The position numbers and the translations under genes were made by a program. This document shows positions 26,142-34,277 of a stretch of DNA of 64,000 bases, in pieces; the first letter of the stretch is position 1; each line of letters begins with the position of its first letter. The stretch is from Chryseobacterium foetidum (lineage in GTDB: Bacteria; Bacteroidota; Bacteroidia; Flavobacteriales; Weeksellaceae). Location: NCBI RefSeq assembly GCF_025457425.1, contig NZ_JAMXIA010000001.1, positions 248,001-312,000 of the forward strand, in the 5' to 3' direction. The notes below the pieces were generated by a model. That model was not told the origin of the DNA. It did no database searches and saw nothing but the letters and a program-made list of their open reading frames with translations.

Positions 26142-26885
26142 TTATTTCAAAATTTCCTTCAGAAACATCAAGCTATGATTCCATGCCCTTTTAGCCATCA
26201 CAGGATTGTAATCTGCTGACTTCGGGTCAGTAAAAGTGTGTTTTGAATTGGCATACGTAATAATTTGCCAATCTGCTTTGCCATCATTCATTTCTTTAAC
26301 CAGATTGTTATAGTCTTCAGGCGTCACTCCTTTATCTTCTGCAGGATTTTCTACTAAAATTTTAGTTGAAATCAAATCATTCGGTCTCGACTGGTCTTTA
26401 CCAATACTCCCGTGAATGGAAACTACGCCTACAACAGGCATTTTCCCTCTTGCCGCTTCCAAAGCTCCGGTTCCACCAAAACAGTAACCTATAACGGCAA
26501 TTTTCTCAGGAATGGCACCGTTCTTCTTTAACTCTTCCAAAGCCAGAGAAATTCTCTTCTGATAAGCCTGAAAATCTTTTTTATAAAAACCCGCCGTTTT
26601 AGCAGCAGAAGCATTGTCTGTAGGAATATTTCCTTCACCATAGATATCAGCGATAAATGCTACGTAACCTTCTTTTTCTAAATCTGCAGCTGCGGTTTTC
26701 GCTTCATCATCAATACCTTTCCAGGCGGGAAGAATGAGAACTCCGGGAAGTTTTTTTCCTGCATTTGAAGTAACTAAACCATTGAGTTTTTGTGAGCCGT
26801 CCTGATAGGAAACTTTTTTAAGATTCTGACTGAAAACTGTTGCTGAAGTGAGTAGAAGTATGGACGAAAATAATAAATGTTTCAT
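26142..26885 (-). CDS. Dienelactone hydrolase-family protein, secreted
   Basis: An alpha/beta hydrolase of 247 residues with a signal peptide (MKHLLFSSILLLTSATVFSQ). The start at 26885 is chosen for that; ten upstream codons lack signal character. The DLH family marks are PGVLILPAWKGIDD, the Cys nucleophile in GYCFGG (C135), an acidic residue at D184 (PAED) and His216 in NSKHTF. It probably hydrolyses an ester or lactone in the periplasm; no specific substrate can be given. A strong terminator follows. Confidence 0.88.
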   Translation of the reverse strand: MKHLLFSSILLLTSATVFSQNLKKVSYQDGSQKLNGLVTSNAGKKLPGVLILPAWKGIDDEAKTAAADLEKEGYVAFIADIYGEGNIPTDNASAAKTAGFYKKDFQAYQKRISLALEELKKNGAIPEKIAVIGYCFGGTGALEAARGKMPVVGVVSIHGSIGKDQSRPNDLISTKILVENPAEDKGVTPEDYNNLVKEMNDGKADWQIITYANSKHTFTDPKSADYNPVMAKRAWNHSLMFLKEILK

Positions 26886-26946
26886 ATATAAATTTTTAAG
26901 TGAATAATTACACATTGCGTATGCAAATGTTACGCTAAAAAATATC

Positions 26947-28128
26947 CTATCTGTTTAAATTTTCACTGGTAATCAGTTTGTCAATCGCTGCATTGAAATT
27001 CGCTTTTGTAATTCCAGAGACTTTTTCCAGTATTTTAAAGTAATTGTCCTGATTTTCACCGTCAAATTTCCCACAGTTTAAAAGTTCTAATACACCATTG
27101 AATCCTTTTTCTTTTTCAATTTTTTTAATGATCAGTGCATTAATAAGATTTTCAAGGTAAAGTGGGGTTGAAGGGAGGCTAAAATTTTCTTTAGTACCGT
27201 AAAGCGACAGCCAATCTGTTTTTTGAGAAACTGGATAAGCGTTTTTAAAATGAATCCATATCTGTTCCCATTTATAAAAAGGAGATCCATCGTTGATATA
27301 TGAATAGCCTTCCAAAACAGGCACATACAGATTCTTTATTGGGTATTTCTCAGTAATCCTCGCTTTCCAGAGGCTGGCAAAAGAAAAATCATCCAGCGTT
27401 CCTTTTTCTGTAGCAACAATCATGGTACTTTGAGTATTATCTCTTGCCAATTCCACTCCCAGAAAAAAATTATTTGGAGATTTATCCCGTTTATAATCAA
27501 TTCCCAGCATTTCGTAAGCATTGAAAATACCATCGACACAATACACTTTAGTGGGAATTTTCTGTTCTTTTAAAGTTAAACTCAATTGATTGTTTTTCGC
27601 AATAAAATCTCTCAGATTTTTTTCATCAATCTCCTTCTCAGAATAAAAACTGTAATTTTCAAAGGTTTTCAATTTCCAGTGGGTCAAATTGTTCTTTATT
27701 ATTGACGACACAATATATTTACTGTTAATTTCCAATATTGTGATTTGAATTTTTGCTACAGAATTTTTTATCTCCTTGTCCTCGTAATAGCAGTTCAGAT
27801 GTATTGTGAAATTATTTTTGTTACCCGATTCAACAGATGTAACCTCGTACATCAGTGTGTATATGGTGCTGAATACTTTGCTGTTCTGTAGTTTTCTAAG
27901 TTCATTCAGAAACAGCCATGTTTCCAATTTATTTTCAGGATTTACAATCGTTAAGTCTTCATTTTTGATACTTTTCTCCAAAAAAAATTGATTTACTACA
28001 TCAATTATTTTTTTTCTTTTCAAAGGATCTTCTACGACGTTAAAATGGTTATTAATTAAAACCCTCGACTGTGAAAAGGTAAATACCTGGAACATTAAAA
28101 ATGAAAAAAGAATTACATTTCGGATCAT
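26947..28128 (-). CDS. Hypothetical secreted protein, probable inactive gluzincin relative
   Basis: A 393-residue protein with signal peptide (MIRNVILFSFLMFQVFTFSQ). The start at 28128 is chosen because the longer frame would overlap the divergent HsdR-N gene and lacks signal character. Its plan (secretion, a mixed middle, GIDYKRDK, then a helical C-terminal region ending GITKANFNAAIDKLI) resembles the gluzincin-like protein at 29891-31006. Where that protein has HEVVH and DEGIATY, this one has FASLWKARI and EGYSYI, so the zinc ligands are absent. The relationship is an inference from visual comparison. No function can be given. Confidence 0.6.
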   Translation of the reverse strand: MIRNVILFSFLMFQVFTFSQSRVLINNHFNVVEDPLKRKKIIDVVNQFFLEKSIKNEDLTIVNPENKLETWLFLNELRKLQNSKVFSTIYTLMYEVTSVESGNKNNFTIHLNCYYEDKEIKNSVAKIQITILEINSKYIVSSIIKNNLTHWKLKTFENYSFYSEKEIDEKNLRDFIAKNNQLSLTLKEQKIPTKVYCVDGIFNAYEMLGIDYKRDKSPNNFFLGVELARDNTQSTMIVATEKGTLDDFSFASLWKARITEKYPIKNLYVPVLEGYSYINDGSPFYKWEQIWIHFKNAYPVSQKTDWLSLYGTKENFSLPSTPLYLENLINALIIKKIEKEKGFNGVLELLNCGKFDGENQDNYFKILEKVSGITKANFNAAIDKLITSENLNR

Positions 28129-28141
28129 CACTTGTTGGGAT

Positions 28142-28570
28142 TTAAGATTTATAGAAAGTATAATTTCCCTCTTCGAATTTCGCATTAATATGCTGCAAAC
28201 CATTCGTCAAAACAATTTCAGACGCCCCGATGATGGAGTTGTATCTTGCGGTCTGTTCGAAAGTTTTTTGTGTTAATTTAATTTGCGGTGCTTTGCACTC
28301 GATCAGAATTTTAGGCTGTGCTTTTTCTGTAATTAAGAGGTCAATTCTCTTGGTCAAACCATTCAGCACAATCTTTTTTTCTGTGATTAAAGCTGATGTA
28401 GAGTACGATTTCACCGTAAGATAATAATGAATCCAGTGCTGGCGAACCCATTCTTCAGGCGTGAGCAAAAGGTAAGTTTTGCGCACCAAGTCATAGATAA
28501 AAAACTTATCTTTGTCTTTCTTGAATTTAAAATCAAAAGTTTCCTGAAAATTCAGTTTTGGAAGTTCCAT
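28142..28570 (-). CDS. Solitary HsdR-N-like PD-(D/E)XK protein
   Basis: A 142-residue protein resembling the N-terminal nuclease domain of type I restriction enzymes (HSDR_N_2). LTPEEWVRQHWIHYYL gives the first acidic residue in a helix, then the core KRIDLLI (D77) and ILIECKAP (E91, K93) with the spacing of a PD-(D/E)XK fold. No helicase, methylase or specificity gene is nearby, so it is not part of a visible restriction system. It is divergent from holA with only 7 bases between start codons. A similar arrangement is, from general knowledge, frequent in flavobacteria, so it may serve DNA housekeeping. Confidence 0.83.
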   Translation of the reverse strand: MELPKLNFQETFDFKFKKDKDKFFIYDLVRKTYLLLTPEEWVRQHWIHYYLTVKSYSTSALITEKKIVLNGLTKRIDLLITEKAQPKILIECKAPQIKLTQKTFEQTARYNSIIGASEIVLTNGLQHINAKFEEGNYTFYKS

Positions 28571-28577
28571 TTATACG

Positions 28578-29615
28578 ATGAAAGAATTAGATTTAATCCT
28601 CAAAAATATTAAAAATAAAGAAGTTTTACCGATTTATTTTTTCCACGGAGAAGAACCTTACTTTATTGATATTGCTGTAAAAGCCCTCGAACACGACTTT
28701 CTAAGCGAAGACGAAAAGGCATTCAACCAAACTGTAGTCTACGGAAAAGACACCACATACCCCGAAATTCTTTCTCTTGCCAGACAGTTTCCAATGATGG
28801 GCGACAAACAGGTGATCATTGTAAAAGAAGCTCAGGATCTGAGAATGGCAGAGGTGGACACCAATGCTCTGGAAGCCTATTTCGAAAATCCCGTACCATC
28901 AACGGTTCTCGTTTTTGCCCACAAACACAAGAAATTAGACAGCCGTAAAAAAGTAACCAAACTTCTGGACAAAGGGAAATTTTTATTCCTCAGCGAGTCG
29001 GTCAAAGATTTTAATCTTGCCAAATGGATCGCCGATGAATGTATCAGACTTAAAATAAAAACCGCGCCCAACATTTCTCATCTCCTTGCAGAATATCTCG
29101 GAAACGACCTTTCCAGAATCGCCAACGAACTGGGAAAACTCAAAATTATTTTGAAAGAAGGTGAAGTTTTAGACGGCACTCTGGTAGAAAACCACATCGG
29201 AATTTCCAAGGAATACAATGTTTTCGAACTGCAGAAAGCTTTAGGTTCAAAAAACGTTGATGCAGCGATGAAAATTGCGTATTACATGGGCAAAAATCCA
29301 AAAAATAACCCGTTTGTAATGATGTTGGCGAGCCTGTACAATTATTTTTCAAACGTCATTATCTACAACACAATGCTAGGGCAGTCGCCACAGTCTATTG
29401 CTTCTCAAATGGGCATCAATCCTTATTTTGTGAAAGATTTTGCCGAAGCTGCAAGGTTTTATCCGCTGAAACATGCGACAAGAGTTATTTCTACTTTAAG
29501 GGAATTTGACATGAAAGGAAAAGGTCTGGGAGCTGTGAATATGGATGATGCAGAGCTCATCAAGGAACTGGTGTACAAGATTATTAATATTGACAAGATA
29601 AAAACGAAAGTGTAA
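28578..29615 (+). CDS. holA: DNA polymerase III subunit delta
   Basis: A 345-residue clamp-loader delta subunit that opens the beta sliding clamp during replication. Family marks are the N-terminal YFFHGEEPYFIDIAVKALE, FNQTVVYGKD, QFPMMGDKQVIIVKEAQDL, and the C-terminal domain with NELGKLKIIL and NVFELQKALGSKNVDAAMK. The length fits bacterial HolA. It starts 7 bases from the divergent nuclease-like gene, so their promoters must overlap each other or lie inside the coding regions. It is followed by a spacer with a dispersed repeat. Confidence 0.92.
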   Translation: MKELDLILKNIKNKEVLPIYFFHGEEPYFIDIAVKALEHDFLSEDEKAFNQTVVYGKDTTYPEILSLARQFPMMGDKQVIIVKEAQDLRMAEVDTNALEAYFENPVPSTVLVFAHKHKKLDSRKKVTKLLDKGKFLFLSESVKDFNLAKWIADECIRLKIKTAPNISHLLAEYLGNDLSRIANELGKLKIILKEGEVLDGTLVENHIGISKEYNVFELQKALGSKNVDAAMKIAYYMGKNPKNNPFVMMLASLYNYFSNVIIYNTMLGQSPQSIASQMGINPYFVKDFAEAARFYPLKHATRVISTLREFDMKGKGLGAVNMDDAELIKELVYKIINIDKIKTKV

Positions 29616-29712
29616 AGGTGAATTGTTAAATGTAAATTGTCAATTTTCCTTTGTAAGTGAATTTTTTTTGGGCGACAATTTGACTGTATTGAAAGTCAAT
29701 TTTATTTTTTAT

Positions 29713-29826
29713 TATGGCGACAAATTCCGCCCTTAATTTATCCTGAGCTTGTCGAAGGATTCCCGCTTTTTTGTGCCACCGCATTTTCCTTGGCTTACAA
29801 AAAGAGCTCCACTCAGGTCGGGTCGC
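29713..29826. repeat. Dispersed intergenic repeat, copy B, with nested second motif
   Basis: Shares with copy A (23424-23520) TATGGCG, TTCCGCCCT, CCCGCTTTTTTGTGCCA, GCTTACAAAAAGAGCTCCA and TCAGGTCGGG. It has an extra 25 bases inside that contain CCTGAGCTTGTCGAAGG, itself a widespread bacterial intergenic motif. It lies in the 275-base gap after holA. Confidence 0.8.
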
Positions 29827-29890
29827 AAATTGTTTTTAACAATAACTTTTTAGTCAATAATCACTGTTGTTTTCATACAAAGATTTTAGA

Positions 29891-31006
29891 ATGAAGAATT
29901 TTTTTGCAATCATATTCGTTTTACTTTTTCAGTTTTCTTATTCTCAATCCAAAATAAAATCAATATCGCCTTCTGTCGACCGGAAAGATTCTTTAAACAT
30001 TCAAATTATTGAAACGCTTGGGAAGTTTTTAGAAACACAAAGTTCAAAATTTTGGCTGGAATCTGATATTAAAACGTTTAAATTTCGCTATCATGAGCTT
30101 ATTGACATAGAAAGTGGAAAAATGGGAAGTAATTTTTATCGACCCTCATTAATGGAAATTATTTCTACTGGCGAAGACGGTAAAAAAATTGTGAAAGTAG
30201 CATATATCGGTTACAATGAAGAAACAGAAACAGAATCAAATCTGATCAAAGCAATTTACAACATGATTGCAGTAAAAATTGACGGCAAAATTTTCTTCAG
30301 TAAATACATTAATTATGTAACAAAAGATTGGCGAATCAAAAAAGAGGATAATTTAACGTACTACATTTCACCCTCGAAAAATTTCAGTCTTGAGGAAGTT
30401 GAAGAACAAAAAGCAGACATTAAGCTTCTTTCAGAGTTTTTTGGAGTTGAGAAGTTTCCGATATCTTATTACTCCGCAGTTTCACCGGAAGAAGTATTTA
30501 AATTAAAAGGATTTGATTATCATCCCATGATGTATACAAGCGACTCTGGCGGATTTGCAGAAGATTATAATGTCATCATATCGGGAAATAATTCGGAATA
30601 TTACACGCATGAAGTGGTTCATCTATATACTTCTAAACTTTTCCCAGGAATAAATTCTTATTTCGATGAAGGAATTGCTACTTACTTTGGCGGAAGCGGA
30701 AAATTTGATTACCAATGGCAAAAAGGAAAACTGAAGAAATTCCTCACAGAAAATCCTGATTTTGATGTTTTGAAGCATCTTAATGTTTATGAAAGTATGT
30801 ATTTTGAGAAAGAAACTCCGATTCCTTACGTGGTTTCAGCGGTTTTATGTGAAATGATCATTGCGAAATTTGGTAAAGAAAAACTTTTTTCGGTTTTCAA
30901 AAACGGAACTTCGCTTGAGGAAAGTTTTAAAATTTTTAATTTAAATAAAAACAATATCAATTCTGAATTAAAGAAGTTTTTAAAATCTATAGAAAAGCAT
31001 AATTGA
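29891..31006 (+). CDS. Secreted gluzincin-type metallopeptidase-like protein
   Basis: A 371-residue protein with signal peptide MKNFFAIIFVLLFQFSYSQ; the ATG at 29891 is preferred over one at 29867. The zinc motif HEVVH lies at about residues 240-244, with the third ligand glutamate about 16 residues later in SYFDEGIATYFGG, the pattern of gluzincin (MA-clan) peptidases. The middle part is mixed and unassigned, and there is no T9SS tail. A role in periplasmic protein processing is likely; the substrate is unknown. The gene stands alone and resembles the zinc-less protein 26947-28128. Confidence 0.78.
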   Translation: MKNFFAIIFVLLFQFSYSQSKIKSISPSVDRKDSLNIQIIETLGKFLETQSSKFWLESDIKTFKFRYHELIDIESGKMGSNFYRPSLMEIISTGEDGKKIVKVAYIGYNEETETESNLIKAIYNMIAVKIDGKIFFSKYINYVTKDWRIKKEDNLTYYISPSKNFSLEEVEEQKADIKLLSEFFGVEKFPISYYSAVSPEEVFKLKGFDYHPMMYTSDSGGFAEDYNVIISGNNSEYYTHEVVHLYTSKLFPGINSYFDEGIATYFGGSGKFDYQWQKGKLKKFLTENPDFDVLKHLNVYESMYFEKETPIPYVVSAVLCEMIIAKFGKEKLFSVFKNGTSLEESFKIFNLNKNNINSELKKFLKSIEKHN

Positions 31007-31111
31007 TTCATCGACTTTTAACATATTAAATATTGACAACTATCATTAAATTTTCTTTAATAAAACATTAAAAATTCCGACATTAGCACCCTTGAAAATG
31101 ACAAATAAATT

Positions 31112-32053
31112 ATGGAGCAAAATATTTTAGATTGTGTGATCGTAGGATCAGGACCTTCTGGTTTTACCGCAGCAATTTATGCGGCAAGAGCAGACCTTAA
31201 ACCCGAACTTTACACCGGTTTGGAGCCAGGTGGACAATTGACAACTACTACGGAAGTTGATAACTTTCCAGGATATCCTGCAGGAATTACAGGTCCTGAA
31301 ATGATGATGGATTTGCAGAAACAGGCAGAGAGATTTGACACAAAAGTGCATTACGAAATGATTACCAAAGCTGAATTCTCAAAAGAAGTTGGCGGTATTC
31401 ACAAATTATACGCCGGAAACAAAGAAATTTTAGCAAAATCTGTGATTATTTCTACCGGAGCTACAGCAAAATATTTAGGTTTAGACGACGAAAAAAAATA
31501 CAACGGTGGAGGAGTATCCGCATGTGCAACCTGCGACGGATTTTTCTACAGAGGAAAAGATGTAGTTGTAGTAGGAGCGGGAGATACCGCAGCGGAAGAA
31601 GCTACCTATCTTGCTAAATTGGTGAATAAAGTGACCATGTTGGTAAGAAAAGACGAGTTCAGAGCTTCGAAAGCGATGATCCACAGAGTAGAAAATACAC
31701 CGAATATCGAAGTGAAATTCCATCACGAATTAATAGGAATTGAAGGTGAAAATAATTTAGTGGAAAGAGCAGTGGTCATCAACAACCAGACTCAGGAAAA
31801 ATCTACAGTAGACGTTCACGGAATTTTCATCGCTATCGGACATAAGCCGAATACAGATATTTTTGTCGGACAAATCGATTTAGACGAAAACGGATATATC
31901 GCTACTGAAAAAGGTTCTACAAGAACCAATCTTCCGGGCGTATTTGCTGCAGGAGATGTTCAGGATCACATCTACAGACAGGCAATTACAGCGGCAGGAA
32001 GCGGTTGTATGGCGGCTATGGATGCTGAAAAGTATCTTGCCGAATTGAATTAA
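31112..32053 (+). CDS. trxB: Thioredoxin-disulfide reductase
   Basis: A 313-residue NADPH:thioredoxin reductase, FAD-dependent. FAD motif CVIVGSGPSGFTAAIYAAR at the start, redox-active CATC (C138/C141) in ACATCDGFF, NADPH motif VVVVGAGDTAAEEATYL and the C-terminal FAD contact PGVFAAGDVQDHIYRQAITA. The length and active-site Cys positions match the low-molecular-weight bacterial enzyme. The gene stands alone with a hairpin right after it, though that hairpin abuts crcB. Confidence 0.96.
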   Translation: MEQNILDCVIVGSGPSGFTAAIYAARADLKPELYTGLEPGGQLTTTTEVDNFPGYPAGITGPEMMMDLQKQAERFDTKVHYEMITKAEFSKEVGGIHKLYAGNKEILAKSVIISTGATAKYLGLDDEKKYNGGGVSACATCDGFFYRGKDVVVVGAGDTAAEEATYLAKLVNKVTMLVRKDEFRASKAMIHRVENTPNIEVKFHHELIGIEGENNLVERAVVINNQTQEKSTVDVHGIFIAIGHKPNTDIFVGQIDLDENGYIATEKGSTRTNLPGVFAAGDVQDHIYRQAITAAGSGCMAAMDAEKYLAELN

Positions 32054-32074
32054 TTTTAATTACAAAATACGAAG

Positions 32075-32100
32075 CGCACCTCTTGGGTGCGTTTCTTTTT
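32075..32100 (+). terminator. Terminator of trxB, touching crcB
   Basis: Stem CGCACC/GGTGCG with a TCTTG loop (32075-32091), then GTTTCTTTTTT. It ends about 4 bases before the crcB start codon, so crcB either depends on read-through or has its promoter inside trxB. Confidence 0.7.
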
Positions 32101-32104
32101 TAAC

Positions 32105-32473
32105 ATGAAAAATCTGTTTTTCATCTTTCTCGGTGGCGGAGTTGGTAGCATTGCACGTTATCTGATGTCGTTTTACACCCAAAAACTTTGGACGGTTAAC
32201 TCATTTCCGATGGGAACTTTTGTAGTTAACATTGCGGGATGTCTTTTGATTGGTTTTTTAACTTCCTATTTCCTGAAAGCCGATCATTACCTCAAATATT
32301 TTTTGATTACAGGATTTTGTGGTGGCTTTACAACGTTCTCAGCATTTTCAGTGGAAAATTATTCACTATGGCAGAATCAGGAATATACAACTTTGTTTCT
32401 CTATGTTTTTCTGAGTCTGATCCTGGGCTTTGGAGCAGTGATTCTTGGTATGAAAACGCAGGAATTAATTTAA
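32105..32473 (+). CDS. crcB: Fluoride efflux channel
   Basis: A 122-residue CrcB/Fluc channel, which exports fluoride through the inner membrane as a dual-topology dimer. Marks are GGGVGSIARYLMSFY near the N-terminus, the conserved FPMGTFVVNIAGCLLIGFL (with the key Asn), and GFCGGFTTFSAFSVE. Four membrane segments are visible. The ATG at 32105 is preferred to one at 32087, which would lie in the hairpin. No fluoride riboswitch was recognised upstream. Confidence 0.93.
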   Translation: MKNLFFIFLGGGVGSIARYLMSFYTQKLWTVNSFPMGTFVVNIAGCLLIGFLTSYFLKADHYLKYFLITGFCGGFTTFSAFSVENYSLWQNQEYTTLFLYVFLSLILGFGAVILGMKTQELI

Positions 32474-32550
32474 GTTGAGCTAAATCAAAAATTAATTAAT
32501 CTGATTTTTAACTGATTAATAATTAAACCTGAATTTTATTTAAATAATAT

Positions 32551-32581
32551 TTTGTCAGAATTGAAAAACACTCTATATTTG
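32551..32581 (+). promoter_or_regulatory. Promoter of tRNA-Ser
   Basis: TTTG (32551-32554), 19 bases, then TATATTTG (32574-32581), an exact match to the Bacteroidota TTG/TAnnTTTG consensus, 34 bases before the tRNA. Confidence 0.85.
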
Positions 32582-32615
32582 CACCACTGAAAACAACGAT
32601 ACAATCGGAGTTTAA

Positions 32616-32700
32616 GGAGAAATGGCAGAGTGGTCGATTGCGATAGTCTTGAAAACTATTGACTGTAACAGGTCCGGGGGTTCGAATCCCTCTTTCTCCG
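32616..32700 (+). tRNA. tRNA-Ser (anticodon UGA)
   Basis: The 85-base gene has acceptor stem GGAGAAA/TTTCTCC with discriminator G at 32700. The D-arm stem is GCA/TGC and the anticodon stem is ATAGT/ACTAT. The loop is CTTGAAA, with anticodon TGA at 32650-32652. A long variable arm typical of serine and a TTCGAAT T-loop are present. CCA is not encoded. It has its own promoter and terminator. Confidence 0.97.
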
Positions 32701-32703
32701 CAG

Positions 32704-32736
32704 AAAAGCATCGTATTTTACGGTGCTTTTTTTATT
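32704..32736 (+). terminator. Terminator after tRNA-Ser
   Basis: Stem AAAAGCATCGT/ACGGTGCTTTT (one G-T pair) followed by a T run. Confidence 0.85.
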
Positions 32737-32755
32737 TTTACAAAAACAAAATTAT

Positions 32756-32763
32756 TATCTTTG
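32756..32763 (+). promoter_or_regulatory. -7 box for the NlpC/P60 gene
   Basis: TATCTTTG matches TAnnTTTG, 24 bases before the ATG at 32788. The upstream TTG element is not clear. Confidence 0.5.
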
Positions 32764-32787
32764 ATGAGTTTTTGGTAAGTATTGAAA

Positions 32788-33345
32788 ATGAAACAAAATT
32801 TCCTTTTAAAAATCATCATTCTTTCTTTTGTCGCCACACTGCTGACAATTTCCTGTGGAAGCTCAAAAAGTGCCGCATCCAAAAGCAAATCTTCTACAAA
32901 ATCAATTTCGAAAACAGAAAATCTCAGAAAACTAGATTCAGATTTTGACGGTAAGATATCATCATCAGCAAGAAGAATCATTAAAGATGCTGAAAACTAT
33001 CTGGGAAGTCCCTACAAGTTTGGCGGCAATAGTTCATCAGGATTTGACTGCTCCGGACTAACCACGAAAGTTTTTGATGAAAACGGTTTAAAACTTCCAA
33101 GAAGATCTGCTGATCAGGCAGATTTCGGAAAAAAAATTAATATTTCGGATACAAAACCCGGAGATCTTCTGTTTTTTGCAACTGCGGGTGGATCAAAAGT
33201 TTCTCACGTAGGAATCGTTCACACTATAGAAAGCGATGGTGAAATAAAATTTATCCATGCATCAACATCAAAAGGGGTTATAATTTCTTCCTTAAATGAA
33301 AAATACTGGAACAAAGCTTACCTGCACGCACAACGCGTTTTATAA
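32788..33345 (+). CDS. NlpC/P60 (C40) peptidase lipoprotein
   Basis: A 185-residue cell-wall hydrolase. Lipoprotein signal ends at Cys23 (LLTISCGSS). A Ser/Lys-rich linker follows, then the catalytic domain from about residue 60: Cys88 in GFDCSGL, His140 in SHVGIV and His157 in FIHAST form the C40 triad. Such enzymes cut stem peptides of peptidoglycan (usually gamma-D-Glu-dipeptide bonds). The ATG at 32788 is preferred over a TTG two codons upstream. It stands alone between tRNA-Ser and dapD. Confidence 0.93.
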   Translation: MKQNFLLKIIILSFVATLLTISCGSSKSAASKSKSSTKSISKTENLRKLDSDFDGKISSSARRIIKDAENYLGSPYKFGGNSSSGFDCSGLTTKVFDENGLKLPRRSADQADFGKKINISDTKPGDLLFFATAGGSKVSHVGIVHTIESDGEIKFIHASTSKGVIISSLNEKYWNKAYLHAQRVL

Positions 33346-33414
33346 GCAACTTTTATTTTTTGCACAACATATTTTAGCCAAAATTCATACGTATATTTTA
33401 GCATAAAACTTTTG

Positions 33415-33422
33415 TATCTTTG
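33415..33422 (+). promoter_or_regulatory. -7 box for dapD
   Basis: TATCTTTG matches TAnnTTTG, 33 bases before dapD. The -33 element is weak (TTTA-like). Confidence 0.5.
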
Positions 33423-33454
33423 AACTCATTATTTTAACAAAATTCAAATAAAAA

Positions 33455-34267
33455 ATGTCATTACAACAAACTATCGAAAACATCTGGGACAACAGAGAAT
33501 TACTACAAAATGAAGACAGCCAAAAGGCAATCAGAGAGGTTATTTCTTTGGTTGATAAAGGCGAGCTTCGTACCGCAGAACCTACTGAAAACGGATGGCA
33601 GGTAAATGAATGGGTAAAGAAAGCTGTTGTAATGTATTTCCCAATTCAAAAAATGGAAACTATTGAAGTTGGACCATTTGAATTTCACGATAAAATGCCT
33701 TTGAAAAGAAACTATGCGGAAAAAGGAGTGAGAGTTGTACCACACGCGATCGCAAGGGAAGGAGCTTACATAGCATCAGGAGTTATTTTAATGCCGTCTT
33801 ACGTAAATATCGGTGCTTACGTGGACTCAGGAACAATGGTTGATACATGGGCGACTGTTGGAAGTTGTGCACAGATCGGTAAAAACGTTCACCTGAGTGG
33901 TGGTGTAGGTATTGGTGGAGTTTTGGAGCCACTTCAGGCTGCACCTGTCATCATTGAAGACGATTGTTTTATCGGCTCAAGATGTATCGTTGTAGAAGGC
34001 GTTCACGTTGAAAGGGAAGCAGTTTTGGGAGCTAATGTAGTCTTGACAGCTTCAACCAAAATTATTGATGTTACAGGAGAAACTCCTGTTGAAATTAAAG
34101 GAAGAGTTCCTGCACGTTCAGTGGTAATTCCGGGAAGTTATACAAAACAATATCCAGCGGGAGAATATCAGGTTCCATGTGCTTTGATTATTGGTCAGAG
34201 AAAGGAATCCACAGATAAAAAAACTTCTCTTAATGATGCTTTGAGAGAGAATAACGTAGCTGTTTAA
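33455..34267 (+). CDS. dapD: 2,3,4,5-tetrahydropyridine-2,6-dicarboxylate N-succinyltransferase
   Basis: A 270-residue enzyme of the succinylase branch of lysine and diaminopimelate synthesis, which transfers succinyl from succinyl-CoA. An N-terminal helical domain (LQQTIENIWDNRELLQ) is followed by a left-handed beta-helix of hexapeptide repeats: MPSYVNIGAYVDSGTMVDTW, VGSCAQIGKNVHLSGGVGIG, IIEDDCFIGSRCIVVEGVHV. The C-terminal part GSYTKQYPAGEYQVPCALI fits DapD. Two glycosyltransferase genes follow at 10 bases, suggesting an operon, although they are unrelated in pathway. Confidence 0.96.
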   Translation: MSLQQTIENIWDNRELLQNEDSQKAIREVISLVDKGELRTAEPTENGWQVNEWVKKAVVMYFPIQKMETIEVGPFEFHDKMPLKRNYAEKGVRVVPHAIAREGAYIASGVILMPSYVNIGAYVDSGTMVDTWATVGSCAQIGKNVHLSGGVGIGGVLEPLQAAPVIIEDDCFIGSRCIVVEGVHVEREAVLGANVVLTASTKIIDVTGETPVEIKGRVPARSVVIPGSYTKQYPAGEYQVPCALIIGQRKESTDKKTSLNDALRENNVAV

Positions 34268-34277
34268 TCATTCTGTA

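Noticed and set aside
28142..28570. Type I restriction system
   Set aside because: Only an N-terminal nuclease-like domain is present; no helicase, HsdM or HsdS gene nearby.
32474..32550. Fluoride riboswitch near crcB
   Set aside because: Neither the region before nor after crcB shows the known crcB-motif pattern.
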